NCBI RefSeq assembly: GCF_900116905.1
Contig: NZ_FPCG01000003.1
Location: 1 to 64,000 of the forward strand
Origin: Micrococcus terreus
Lineage (GTDB): Bacteria > Actinomycetota > Actinomycetes > Actinomycetales > Micrococcaceae
Length of the DNA stretch: 64,000 nucleotides
Reading direction: 5' to 3'
Below the pieces are notes generated by a model. That model ran no database searches and was not told the origin of the DNA. It was given only the letters and a program-made list of their open reading frames with translations. Shown one piece after another: positions 43,531 through 51,420 of the stretch. Both the position numbers and the translations under genes were made by a program. Numbering within the stretch: position 1 is the first letter of the stretch; the number at the start of each line of letters is the position of its first letter.

Positions 43531-44337
43531 ATGCGTGAATTCGTGGACACGGCCGCCGAGGCCGTCTCCCGGATCACCGACGGCGCAACCGTGCTGATCG
43601 GTGGATTCGGCAACGCCGGACAGCCTATGGAGCTGATCGACGCGCTGTTGGAGTCCGGGGCGAGCAACCTGACGGTGGTCAACAACAACGCCGGGCAGGC
43701 CGAGGCCGGTCTGGCCCTGCTGATCAAGGAGCGGCGGGTCGCCAAGATCATCTGCTCCTTCCCGCGGCAGCCGGACTCGTGGCACTTCGATGAGGCCTAC
43801 CGCGCCGGGGAGATCGAACTGAAGCTGGTCCCGCAGGGCAACCTGGCCGAGCGGATGCGCGCAGCCGGCGCCGGGATCGGGGCGTTCTTCAGCCCCACCG
43901 GGTACGGCACGCAGCTGGCCGAGGGCAAGGAGACCCGGGAGATCGACGGGAAGAACTACGTCCTGGAGCACCCCATCCGTGGAGACTTCGCGCTGATCAA
44001 GGCCTACGCCGCCGACTCCTACGGCAACCTGCGCTACCGCAAGACCGCGCGCAACTTCGGCCCGGTCATGGCCGCGGCCGCCGAGCACACCATCGTCCAG
44101 GTGGACGAGCTGATCGAGGGCTGCCTGGACCCCGAGCACGTGATCACCCCGGGGATCTACACGGACACGATCGTGCGCATCCCCTCCAGCTCGGGTGCGT
44201 TCCAGCGTGCGGAGGACGAGGCCCTGGCCGCCGGTCGGCCCAAGCCCTGCGCGGCGCCAGCCGACGAGGCGCCCGCTGGGGGAGACATCGCCCCGGAGTC
44301 CGAGTCCGCCGCAGCCGGCGCAGCAGAGCAGAAGTGA
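43531..44337 (+). CDS. pcaI: 3-oxoadipate CoA-transferase, subunit A
   Basis: This 268-residue protein is a class I CoA-transferase alpha subunit. It has the glycine-rich VLIGGFGNAGQPMELI near residue 20 and a SFPRQPDSWHFDEAYRAGEI segment. It transfers CoA from succinyl-CoA to 3-oxoadipate together with PcaJ. The last ~40 residues are Ala/Glu/Pro-rich and not part of the usual fold. The ATG at 43531 is preceded by AAGGAGAG; the frame upstream overlaps pcaF and is noncoding. pcaJ follows after 13 bp. Confidence 0.92.
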   Translation: MREFVDTAAEAVSRITDGATVLIGGFGNAGQPMELIDALLESGASNLTVVNNNAGQAEAGLALLIKERRVAKIICSFPRQPDSWHFDEAYRAGEIELKLVPQGNLAERMRAAGAGIGAFFSPTGYGTQLAEGKETREIDGKNYVLEHPIRGDFALIKAYAADSYGNLRYRKTARNFGPVMAAAAEHTIVQVDELIEGCLDPEHVITPGIYTDTIVRIPSSSGAFQRAEDEALAAGRPKPCAAPADEAPAGGDIAPESESAAAGAAEQK

Positions 44338-44350
44338 AGGGACAGACACC

Positions 44351-45052
44351 ATGACTGACACCACCCAGAACGCTCAGAACACCCAGGCCCCGCGGGTGAC
44401 CGACCAGCCGCTGACCCAGCAGGAGCTGGCGCAGCTGATCGCCGCGGACATCGAGCCCGGCTCCTTCGTGAACCTGGGCATCGGCCAGCCCACCACCGTC
44501 TCGGACTACCTCTCGCCGGAGAAGCAGGTCACCCTGCACACCGAGAACGGGATGCTGGGCATGGGCCCGCAGGCGCACGGGGACCAGATCGACGAGGACC
44601 TGATCAACGCCGGCAAGATCCCGGTGACCGAGCTGCCCGGCGCCAGCTACTTCCACCACGCCGACTCCTTCGCCATGATGCGCGGCGGCCACCTGGACGT
44701 CTGCGTGCTCGGGGCGTACCAGGTCTCGGCCACCGGCGACCTCGCCAACTGGTCCACCGGCAAGCCCGGCGCCATCCCGGCGGTCGGCGGCGCCATGGAC
44801 CTGGCGATCGGGGCCAAGGACACCTACGTGATGATGGACCTGTTCACCAAGAAGGGGGACATCAAACTCGCCCAGGAGTGCACCTTCCCGCTGACCGGCG
44901 TCGGCTGCGTCTCCCGCGTGTACTCCGACCACGGCGTGTTCCTGCTGGACGAGTCCGGCGTGGTCAAGGTCCGTGAGCTCCACGGCATCACCTTTGCCGA
45001 GCTGCAGGAGAAGCTGCCGGACGTCCAGCTCGAGGACCGCACCGGCGCCTGA
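44351..45052 (+). CDS. pcaJ: 3-oxoadipate CoA-transferase, subunit B
   Basis: This 233-residue beta subunit contains the catalytic Glu65 in LHTENGMLGMGP and the family block GGHLDVCVLGAYQVSATGDLAN. It completes the 3-oxoadipate CoA-transferase with PcaI. The first 20 residues are polar and probably disordered. It is the last gene of the pca run and is followed by two strong hairpins. Confidence 0.93.
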   Translation: MTDTTQNAQNTQAPRVTDQPLTQQELAQLIAADIEPGSFVNLGIGQPTTVSDYLSPEKQVTLHTENGMLGMGPQAHGDQIDEDLINAGKIPVTELPGASYFHHADSFAMMRGGHLDVCVLGAYQVSATGDLANWSTGKPGAIPAVGGAMDLAIGAKDTYVMMDLFTKKGDIKLAQECTFPLTGVGCVSRVYSDHGVFLLDESGVVKVRELHGITFAELQEKLPDVQLEDRTGA

Positions 45053-45055
45053 CCG

Positions 45056-45123
45056 TTCCTCACTCTCTCCCCGGAAACTCCTCGCCCTGCGGGGCGGTGA
45101 GGATCCGGGCTGGGAGTGAGGAA
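45056..45123 (+). terminator. Terminator hairpin at the end of the pca genes
   Basis: TTCCTCACTC and GAGTGAGGAA at the two ends are fully complementary, with further pairing of CCCCGGA/TCCGGG. An inner stem, CTCGCCC/GGGGCGGTGAG, lies inside. The structure begins 3-4 bp after the pcaJ stop. Confidence 0.65.
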
Positions 45124-45150
45124 TCAGACCCACCTCCACCACCGCAACCA

Positions 45151-45207
45151 TCCCGACGACGGCCACGTCACCTCCCAGCGCGGAGGTGCCGTGGCCGTCG
45201 TCGTGGG
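45151..45207 (+). terminator. Second hairpin after pcaJ, from an inverted pair of the CGACGACGG word
   Basis: CGACGACGGCCAC (45154-45166) pairs with GTGGCCGTCGTCG (45191-45203), with an inner CACCTC/GAGGTG stem. The left half is an exact TCCCGACGACGGCCAC word (45151-45166). The layout repeats that at 10949-11024. Confidence 0.65.
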
Positions 45208-45472
45208 TCCCTGTCCCACCACCCTGGCTCGCCAGCCCCAACAATATCTGGTACAATCTCCTGTGATGGTCGGTGCCTCTGAGGCCCGGCCCGTCGTTCG
45301 GACTCCATGCCGCCCACGCGGGGCGGACCTGTCCGAGCGCCGGAGAGATCGGTCCCCGGTTGAGGCGGCCGCACCGCACCCGACGTGCACAGCGCCCTGA
45401 GGCCTCCCGGCGGATGAGAGCAGCTCGAGAGAGCGCGAACAAGGCCGTGCGCACACGGTGGGAAAGGGAACT
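45208..45472 (+). other. 265-bp leader region upstream of the FMO gene; no gene seen
   Basis: The stretch contains a -10-like TACAAT (45252-45257), preceded by an AT-richer AACAATATCTGG, and then a ~200-base GC-rich leader. No convincing ORF was found. The leader has several short complementary segments but matches no riboswitch class I could verify. It may be a long 5' UTR of the FMO gene. Confidence 0.4.
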
Positions 45473-46906
45473 GTGACCCAGAAGAGGATCGCGATCATCG
45501 GCGCTGGCCCCAGCGGCATGGCGGCACTGCGGGCGTTCGAGTCCGCTGAGAAGGCAGGCGCAGAGGTCCCGGAGATCGTCTGCTACGAGAAGCAGGGCGA
45601 CTGGGGCGGCCAGTGGAACTACTCCTGGCGCACCGGGATCGACCAGTACGGCGAGCCGGTCCACTCCTCCATGTACCGCAACCTGTGGTCCAACGGCCCC
45701 AAGGAGGCCCTGGAGTTCGCCGAGTACACCTTCGACGAGCACTTCGGCCGGCCGATCTCCTCCTACCCGCCGCGCGAGGTGCTGTGGGACTACATCGACG
45801 GCCGCGTCCGCCAGTCCGAGGCCAAGTCCAAGGTCCGCTTCGCCACCGCCGTGCGCTGGGTGCAGTTCCATGAGGACACCGAGACCTTCACCGTCACCGT
45901 GGAGGACCTGCGCTCCAAGCAGACCACCGCCGCCACCTTCGACCACGTGATCGTGGCCACCGGGCACTTCTCCTTCCCCAACGTCCCGGACGTGCCGGGC
46001 ATCGAGACCTTCCCGGGCACCCTGCACCACGCGCACGACTTCCGCGGTGCCGAGAAGCTCGCGGACAAGCGCGTGCTGCTGATCGGCGCCTCCTACTCGG
46101 CCGAGGACATCGGCGTGCAGGCCTACAAGATGGGCGCCCGCTCGGTGACCATGTCCTACCGCTCCCGTCCGCAGGGCTATGACTGGCCCGAGGGGATGGA
46201 GGAGCTGCCGGGCATCCAGGAGATCCAGGGCCAGACCGTGCACTTCAGCAACGGTGAGGTCCGCGAGTTCGACGCGATCGTGCTGTGCACCGGCTACCTG
46301 CACAAGTACCCGTTCCTGCCCACCGAGCTGGCGCTGGAGTCCCCGAACAACATCTACCCGGACCACCTGTACCGCGGCGTGATCTGGCAGAAGAACCCGC
46401 GGCTGAGCTACCTCGGTGCCCAGGACCAGTGGTTCACCTTCAACATGTTCGACGCCCAGGCCTGGTACGTCCGCGACCTGATCCTGGGCCGCGCCGAGCT
46501 GCCGTCCGAGCGTGAGCGCGCCGAGCACATGCAGTCCTGGCGCAACCGGTTCATGGCCCTGGAGACCGACGCGGACGACGTCCAGTTCCAGGCCGACTAC
46601 ATCCAGGACCTGATCGAGGCCACCGACTACCCCATGTTCGATCTGGACGAGGTGGTCAAGACCTTCCTGGACTGGAAGAAGGACAAGAAGGCCAACATCC
46701 TCACCTACCGGGACAAGCAGCACCGTTCGGTGATGACCGGGACCATGGCGGCCAAGCACCACACCCGCTGGCTGCATGAGCTGGACGACTCCCTGGAGCG
46801 CTACCTGGGCGCCCCGAAGGAGGACGAGATGCGCTCGCGCTTCGAGGCGGACGACGCCGACGAGGACATCGAGCGTCTGCCCCTGCAGGAGCGCATCCAG
46901 CGCTGA
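45473..46906 (+). CDS. Flavin-containing monooxygenase, trimethylamine-monooxygenase-like
   Basis: This 477-residue class B monooxygenase has the FAD motif IAIIGAGPSGMAALRAF, the FMO identifying sequence in FPGTLHHAHDF and the NADPH motif VLLIGASYSAED. Long stretches such as YEKQGDWGGQWNYSWRTG and EYTFDEHFGRPISSYPPRE closely resemble bacterial trimethylamine monooxygenase (Tmm) and related bFMOs. Tmm oxidises trimethylamine to its N-oxide; the substrate here is unproven. The GTG at 45473 (MTQKRIAI) follows AAGGGA, while a GTG 15 bp earlier is less likely. It is isolated between the pca genes and the phenylpropanoid genes and has its own leader and terminator. Confidence 0.85.
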   Translation: MTQKRIAIIGAGPSGMAALRAFESAEKAGAEVPEIVCYEKQGDWGGQWNYSWRTGIDQYGEPVHSSMYRNLWSNGPKEALEFAEYTFDEHFGRPISSYPPREVLWDYIDGRVRQSEAKSKVRFATAVRWVQFHEDTETFTVTVEDLRSKQTTAATFDHVIVATGHFSFPNVPDVPGIETFPGTLHHAHDFRGAEKLADKRVLLIGASYSAEDIGVQAYKMGARSVTMSYRSRPQGYDWPEGMEELPGIQEIQGQTVHFSNGEVREFDAIVLCTGYLHKYPFLPTELALESPNNIYPDHLYRGVIWQKNPRLSYLGAQDQWFTFNMFDAQAWYVRDLILGRAELPSERERAEHMQSWRNRFMALETDADDVQFQADYIQDLIEATDYPMFDLDEVVKTFLDWKKDKKANILTYRDKQHRSVMTGTMAAKHHTRWLHELDDSLERYLGAPKEDEMRSRFEADDADEDIERLPLQERIQR

Positions 46907-46938
46907 TCGGCGCACGGCACTGCTGTTCCCCACGGCAT

Positions 46939-46991
46939 TCCCGACGACGGCCACCCACCTCCCAGCGAGGAGGCAGGGTGGCCTTCGTGGT
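46939..46991 (+). terminator. Hairpin after the FMO gene containing the CGACGACGG word
   Basis: An exact TCCCGACGACGGCCAC (46939-46954) and a partly complementary GGGTGGCCTTCGTGG (46977-46991) can form a hairpin around CTCCCAGCGAGGAG. It separates the FMO gene from the convergent marR gene. Confidence 0.55.
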
Positions 46992-47007
46992 TCCAGGAGC
47001 CTTCAGC

Positions 47008-47502
47008 TCAGAACGCGACCTTCTGCAGCAGCGCGCGCAGCTGACGGCGTTCACGCGGAGAGAGGGTCTGCAGCACTGTCTCCTCAGACTCACGGGTCAG
47101 AGCCGCCGCCTGCTCATGCAGGTCGTGGCCGGACTCGGTGGGGACCACGATCTTGGAGCGCCGGTCCCGAGGGTCGGTCTCCCGCCGCACCGCGCCGCGC
47201 TCCTCCAGACTGTCCACCAGGGCTACGATCTGACTGGGATCCAGGTCCAGGAACTCGCCGAGTTCGCGCTGGGTGGGGCGCTCCTCGGTGCAGACCAGGG
47301 AGAGAACGGAGAAGTGGCGCACCTTCAGGTCCAGTTCAGCCAGCATGAGGTTGGCGTGGGAGTTTCCGCGTCCGCGGGCGCGGGCGATCAGGAACTGGAT
47401 GTCCGAGGCGACCCGGGCGCTCTGCAGTCGCTCGATACCCGTGGCGGACGGGGCGGTGGACTCGTCGGCAGGGGTCTTCTCTGGGGTAGCGGTGGTGGGC
47501 AT
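47008..47502 (-). CDS. MarR family regulator (PhdR/CouR-like by context)
   Basis: This 164-residue winged-helix protein has the MarR HTH TQRELGEFLDLDPSQIVALV. The wing follows (RRETDPRDRRSKIVVPTESG), and dimerisation helices lie at both ends. It is divergent from the phenylpropanoid operon at 47693. That arrangement matches PhdR/CouR, MarR repressors of hydroxycinnamate catabolism that respond to the CoA thioester. The palindrome at 47600 lies between the two genes and is its likely target. The ATG at 47502 has GAGGAG upstream; the earlier ATG at 47535 does not. Confidence 0.82.
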   Translation of the reverse strand: MPTTATPEKTPADESTAPSATGIERLQSARVASDIQFLIARARGRGNSHANLMLAELDLKVRHFSVLSLVCTEERPTQRELGEFLDLDPSQIVALVDSLEERGAVRRETDPRDRRSKIVVPTESGHDLHEQAAALTRESEETVLQTLSPRERRQLRALLQKVAF

Positions 47503-47599
47503 GCGGGCGGCTCCTCGCCAGGGGGGTGACGTCATCCGTCGTCACCGGGAGATCAGGGCTGGGAAAGAGTCTACGCCCGTCACTGTAGATAAACTAGAT

Positions 47600-47630
47600 C
47601 ATTGACTTTCTCAATGAAATGCGATCTGAT
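47600..47630 (+). promoter_or_regulatory. Promoter with TTGA-N5-TCAA operator, upstream of the SDR operon
   Basis: CATTGACTTTCTCAATG (47600-47616) is a palindrome of the form CATTGA-N5-TCAATG. Its TTGACT (47602-47607) is a good -35, with TCTGAT (47625-47630) 17 bp downstream. A repressor bound here would cover the -35 region. Confidence 0.6.
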
Positions 47631-47692
47631 GGTGGCAGATCAACGGCGCCCTGGCCCTGGGGCGCCGACCCCTCTGGCTGAAGGAGCCCACC

Positions 47693-48625
47693 ATGTCGCT
47701 TGCCGGAAAAGTCGCCGTCGTCACCGGATCCGGAGCCGGACTCGGCCTGGCCTACGCCCAGGAGCTGGCCCGTCAGGGTGCAGCCGTGATCATCAACGAC
47801 GTCAGCCAGGACGCCGCCGACGCCGCCGTGGCCTCCATCACCGAGGCCGGGGGCAAGGCCGCCGCCGTGGTCGCTCCGGTCGGCTCCTCCGAGACCGCCC
47901 TGCAGCTGGTGGACACCGCCGTGGAGACCTTCGGCGGGTTGGACATCCTGGTCACCAACGCCGGCATCCTGCGGGACAAGTCCCTGTTGAAGATGACCGA
48001 CGACGACTTCGACGCCGTCATCAACGTCCACCTGCGCGGCACCTTCACCTGCGTGCGCGCGGCCTATGCGTATTTCAAGGAGAACGGCGTGGCCGGCCGC
48101 ATCGTCTGCATCGGCTCGCCGACCGGACAGCGCGGCAACTTCGGCCAGACCAACTATGCCGCGGCCAAGGCCGGGATCGTAGGGATGGTCCGTACCTGGG
48201 CCATGGAGATGAAGAAGGCCGGCGTGACAGTCAACGCCGTCATCCCGGTGGCCGCCACCGCCATGACCAAGACGGTGCCGTTCTTCCAGAAGGCCGTCGA
48301 GGCCGACGAGCGGGGCGAGGCCATGCCGGAGTTCTTCCGCAGGGAGCTGGGCTTCGGTCCCGCGCAGGACGTGGCCGGCGTCATCGCGTTCCTCTCCTCG
48401 GACGAGGCCGCCGGCGTGACCGGTCAGGCTGTGGGCGTGGGCGGCGACCGTCTGCAGGTCTGGTCCCACCCCGAGGCCGTGGTGCAGGAGTACCACGAGG
48501 GCGGTTGGGACTACCAGACCATGCTCACCGAAGGGCGGTCGATCCTCGAGGCCAACGTCCAGTCCGTCGGCGAGACGTTCCCCGAGCTGCCCGCTGAGCT
48601 GCAGCCTGAGGATCCGGCGAAGTGA
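47693..48625 (+). CDS. SDR-family 3-hydroxyacyl-CoA dehydrogenase, phenylpropanoid side-chain pathway
   Basis: This 310-residue short-chain dehydrogenase has the NAD motif VAVVTGSGAGLGLAYA, the NAG of LVTNAGILRD and the catalytic Tyr155/Lys159 in TNYAAAKAG. It is longer than a basic SDR, with a C-terminal extension of ~50 residues seen in MFE-type hydroxyacyl-CoA dehydrogenases. In PhdB/CouN of C. glutamicum and R. jostii the same type of enzyme oxidises the 3-hydroxy-3-(hydroxyphenyl)propionyl-CoA intermediate. The matching neighbours support that role. It is first in the operon and overlaps the amidohydrolase gene by 4 bp. Confidence 0.82.
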   Translation: MSLAGKVAVVTGSGAGLGLAYAQELARQGAAVIINDVSQDAADAAVASITEAGGKAAAVVAPVGSSETALQLVDTAVETFGGLDILVTNAGILRDKSLLKMTDDDFDAVINVHLRGTFTCVRAAYAYFKENGVAGRIVCIGSPTGQRGNFGQTNYAAAKAGIVGMVRTWAMEMKKAGVTVNAVIPVAATAMTKTVPFFQKAVEADERGEAMPEFFRRELGFGPAQDVAGVIAFLSSDEAAGVTGQAVGVGGDRLQVWSHPEAVVQEYHEGGWDYQTMLTEGRSILEANVQSVGETFPELPAELQPEDPAK

Positions 48626-49590
48626 GCGCGGCCATGAGCAAGGGTGCCCCCGTGCAGGACGGATCGGACCAGCCGGTGCGGTACGAGTGCGCAGTGGATG
48701 TGACGGCGATCCAGGCCGTGGACATGCACGTGCACCTGGAGGTGGACTCCTGCGGGCACAAGGCCTTGCCGGAGGACTTCTTCGAGGCCTCGGCCAAGTA
48801 CTTCAAGGCCGAGGAGCGGACTCCGTCCATCGATCGGATCGCCGAGATCTACCGAGAGCACCGCATGGCCGCGGTGGTCTTCACGGTGGACGCCCGCACC
48901 CAGATGGGCCATGAGCCCAATTCGATCGACGACCTCGTGGCCGGCTGCGCCCGCAGCAACGATGTGCTGATCCCCTTCGGCTCGGTGGATCCGCGCACGG
49001 GTGCCGCCGCACTGGAGGAGGCCCGCCGTCAGGCCGAACAGCTGGGCGTGCGCGGCTTCAAGTTCCACCCCTCCGTCCAGGGCTTCGATCCCTCGGATCG
49101 GCAGTTCCACCCGCTGTGGGAGGTGCTGGAGCAGCTGGGTCTGCCGTGCGTCTTCCACACCGGTCAGAACGGCATGGGCGCCGGACTGCCCGGCGGGCGC
49201 GGCATCAAGCTCAAGTACTCCAATCCGCTGCTGCTGGACGACGTCGCCGCTGACTTCCCCGGACTGCCGATCATCATGGCCCACCCCTCGGTGCCGTGGC
49301 AGGACGAGGCGAACTCGATCGCCACGCACAAGGCCAATGTCTACATCGACCTCTCGGGTTGGTCTCCGAAGTACTTCCCGGAGTCCCTGGTCCGCCAGGC
49401 CGGCAACGTGCTCTCGCGCAAAGTGCTCTTCGGCACGGACTTCCCCCTGATCACCCCGGAGAAGTGGCTGACCGCCTTCGAGTCCCTCCCGCTGAAGGAC
49501 GAGGTGCGGCCACTGATCCTCAAGGAGAACGCCGTGCGCCTGCTCGGCCTGGACGCTCCGGCTGCGCAGGAAGGCGAGCTCCGTGCGTGA
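48622..49590 (+). CDS. Amidohydrolase-family beta-ketoacyl-CoA hydrolase (PhdC/CouO-like)
   Basis: This 322-residue metal-dependent hydrolase of the amidohydrolase-2 type has the metal ligands visible. These are His36 and His38 in VDMHVHLE, a His in RGFKFHPSVQG, a His in IIMAHPSVPW and an Asp in LFGTDFPLITP. In the PhdC/CouO branch such enzymes cleave 4-hydroxyphenyl-beta-ketoacyl-CoA to 4-hydroxybenzoate, which PobA would take up here. The GTG at 48622 overlaps the SDR stop by 4 bp and has GAGGAT upstream; ATG 48634 is the alternative. It overlaps the acyl-CoA dehydrogenase gene by 8 bp. Confidence 0.82.
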   Translation: MSAAMSKGAPVQDGSDQPVRYECAVDVTAIQAVDMHVHLEVDSCGHKALPEDFFEASAKYFKAEERTPSIDRIAEIYREHRMAAVVFTVDARTQMGHEPNSIDDLVAGCARSNDVLIPFGSVDPRTGAAALEEARRQAEQLGVRGFKFHPSVQGFDPSDRQFHPLWEVLEQLGLPCVFHTGQNGMGAGLPGGRGIKLKYSNPLLLDDVAADFPGLPIIMAHPSVPWQDEANSIATHKANVYIDLSGWSPKYFPESLVRQAGNVLSRKVLFGTDFPLITPEKWLTAFESLPLKDEVRPLILKENAVRLLGLDAPAAQEGELRA

Positions 49591-50779
49591 ACCCGTGACC
49601 GGAACCGTGATCCCCTCGGACCTCTACGGCTTCGCTGAGCGGCTGACCGAGGCCGAGCGCAGCGTGCTCTCCACGCTGCGTGAGGACCTGCGCACGAAGG
49701 TCTATCCGCGGGTGAACGACGCCTGGGACCGTGCCGAGCTGCCCGATGAGCTGGTGCAGGCCGTCCGCGGACTGGACTTGATGGACCCGCGCCAGCTGCG
49801 CGAGGCCGGAGAGCCGATCCGGGACATCCTCACCGGCTTCCGCAACTTCGAGCTGGCCCGTTGCGACATCAACGTCGGCACCCTGTACAACGCCCAGGCC
49901 GGGCTGTTCCGCACCGCCTGCACCTTGGGCGGATCGCCGGAGCAGGCCGCCGAGCTGGACCCGAAGATCGTCACCTATGAACTGACCGGAGTGTTCGGCC
50001 TGACCGAGCCGGACCACGGCTCGGACGTGGCCGGTGGCCTGGCCACCTCGGCGACCTACGACGACGCCACTCAGGAATGGGTGATCAACGGCGCCAAGAG
50101 ATGGATCGGTGGCGCGACGATCTCCGATGTGGTGGCCACCTTCGCCCGGGACACCGCGGACGGGCAGGTCAAGTGCTTCCTGGTCCCGCGTGAGGCTGAG
50201 GGCGTGACCATGACGATCATTCCGAACAAGGCCTCCCTGCGGATCATGCAGAACGCGCACATCGACTACCGGGACGTGAGGGTGCCGGAGTCGGCCCGGC
50301 TGCAGGGGATCAACTCCTTCGCGGACGTGGCCCGGTGCCTGCGCAGCATGCGCTCGGACGTGGCCTGGATGGCCGTGGGTGCCCAGGCCGGCGCCTATGA
50401 GGCGGCGCTGAAGTACGTGCGCGAGCGGGAGCAGTTCGGCCGACCGATCGCCGGGTTCCAGCTGATCCAGGAGAAGCTCGCGGTGATGCTGGGCAACCTG
50501 ACCGCGTCCCTGGGGATGATGGTCCAGCTGACCGAGCAGCAGGCGCAGGGCATCTTCAAGGACGAGAACTCCGCACTGGCCAAGATGTACACCTCGCTGC
50601 GGCTGCGTGAGACCGTGGGCCTGGCCCGGGAGGTCTGTGGCGGCAACGGCATCACCCTGGAGACCGATGTCGCCCGGTTCCACGCCGATGCCGAGGCGAT
50701 CTACTCCTACGAGGGCACCCACGAGATCAACGCCCTGATCGTGGGCCGGGCCATCACCGGGATCGGCGCCTTCGTCTGA
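49583..50779 (+). CDS. Acyl-CoA dehydrogenase, phenylpropanoid pathway
   Basis: This 398-residue flavoenzyme has the FAD-binding FGLTEPDHGSDVAGG and AKRWIGGATISDV segments. The catalytic base Glu377 lies in YSYEGTHEINALIVGRAITG, the position used by glutaryl-CoA-type dehydrogenases. In hydroxycinnamate clusters (PhdD) this enzyme lets the pathway also accept saturated side chains, turning hydroxyphenylpropionyl-CoA into the cinnamoyl-CoA. The GTG start overlaps the hydrolase gene by 8 bp. A new promoter candidate follows its stop. Confidence 0.85.
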   Translation: MREPVTGTVIPSDLYGFAERLTEAERSVLSTLREDLRTKVYPRVNDAWDRAELPDELVQAVRGLDLMDPRQLREAGEPIRDILTGFRNFELARCDINVGTLYNAQAGLFRTACTLGGSPEQAAELDPKIVTYELTGVFGLTEPDHGSDVAGGLATSATYDDATQEWVINGAKRWIGGATISDVVATFARDTADGQVKCFLVPREAEGVTMTIIPNKASLRIMQNAHIDYRDVRVPESARLQGINSFADVARCLRSMRSDVAWMAVGAQAGAYEAALKYVREREQFGRPIAGFQLIQEKLAVMLGNLTASLGMMVQLTEQQAQGIFKDENSALAKMYTSLRLRETVGLAREVCGGNGITLETDVARFHADAEAIYSYEGTHEINALIVGRAITGIGAFV

Positions 50780-50827
50780 CCGACTCGACCCGACGATCCC
50801 GATTCAATGTTTCGTGATCGTCAACCA

Positions 50828-50840
50828 TTGCACTCATCAA
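50828..50840 (+). promoter_or_regulatory. TTGC-N5-TCAA operator-like site before the MaoC gene
   Basis: TTGCACTCATCAA differs by one base from the TTGA-N5-TCAA core at the other three promoters. It is embedded in two direct TCAACCATTG repeats (50821-50830 and 50837-50846). It is 37 bp upstream of the hydratase start, and GTAGAA lies 17 bp after TTGCAC. Confidence 0.45.
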
Positions 50841-50877
50841 CCATTGTGATGTAGAACACATTCAGGAGGATCTACCC

Positions 50878-51351
50878 ATGACTGAGAACACCACCGCCGC
50901 CACGGTCGTCAGCTTCGACGAGGCCAAGGACCTGGCTGGACGTGACCTGGGATACACCGAGTGGCGCGAGGTCACTCAGCAGATGGTGGACACGTTCGCC
51001 GACGCGACCGATGACCACCAGTGGATCCACGTGGATCCCGAGCGCGCCAAGGACGGCCCGTTCGGCGCGCCCATCGCCCATGGGTTCCTCACCCTGTCCC
51101 TGATCATCCCGTTCTGGTCCGAGCTGTTCGACGTGACCGACGTGAAGACCAAGGTCAACTACGGCCTCGACAAGGTGCGGTTCACCTCACCGGTCAAGGT
51201 CGGCTCCCGCATCCGCATGAAGGGTGTCATCTCGGACGTCCAGGAGGTCAAGGGCAACGGTCTGCACCTGGTCACCGACGGCACCATCGAGATCGAGGGC
51301 GAGGAGCGGCCCGCCGTCGTGGCCACCTTCCTCTCCCGCTTCTACGCCTGA
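50878..51351 (+). CDS. MaoC-like enoyl-CoA hydratase
   Basis: This 157-residue hot-dog fold protein has the hydratase-2 motif FADATDDHQWIHVDPERA (catalytic Asp and His), followed by GPFGAPIAHGFLTLSLI. It hydrates the double bond of an enoyl-CoA, here probably a hydroxycinnamoyl-CoA (PhdE/CouM role). The ATG follows CAGGAGG. It has its own upstream operator-like site and precedes the second substrate-binding protein gene by 69 bp. Confidence 0.85.
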   Translation: MTENTTAATVVSFDEAKDLAGRDLGYTEWREVTQQMVDTFADATDDHQWIHVDPERAKDGPFGAPIAHGFLTLSLIIPFWSELFDVTDVKTKVNYGLDKVRFTSPVKVGSRIRMKGVISDVQEVKGNGLHLVTDGTIEIEGEERPAVVATFLSRFYA

Positions 51352-51420
51352 GTCCCCTCAGGGCAGAGGCACCATCCCCATCCCCCTCCCGGCTCCGGCC
51401 GGTTCTTTTCAGGAGTCCCC

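Noticed and set aside
45258-45472. Glycine-type riboswitch upstream of the FMO gene
   Set aside because: A GGAGAGA segment is present, but the conserved core that should follow it is absent.
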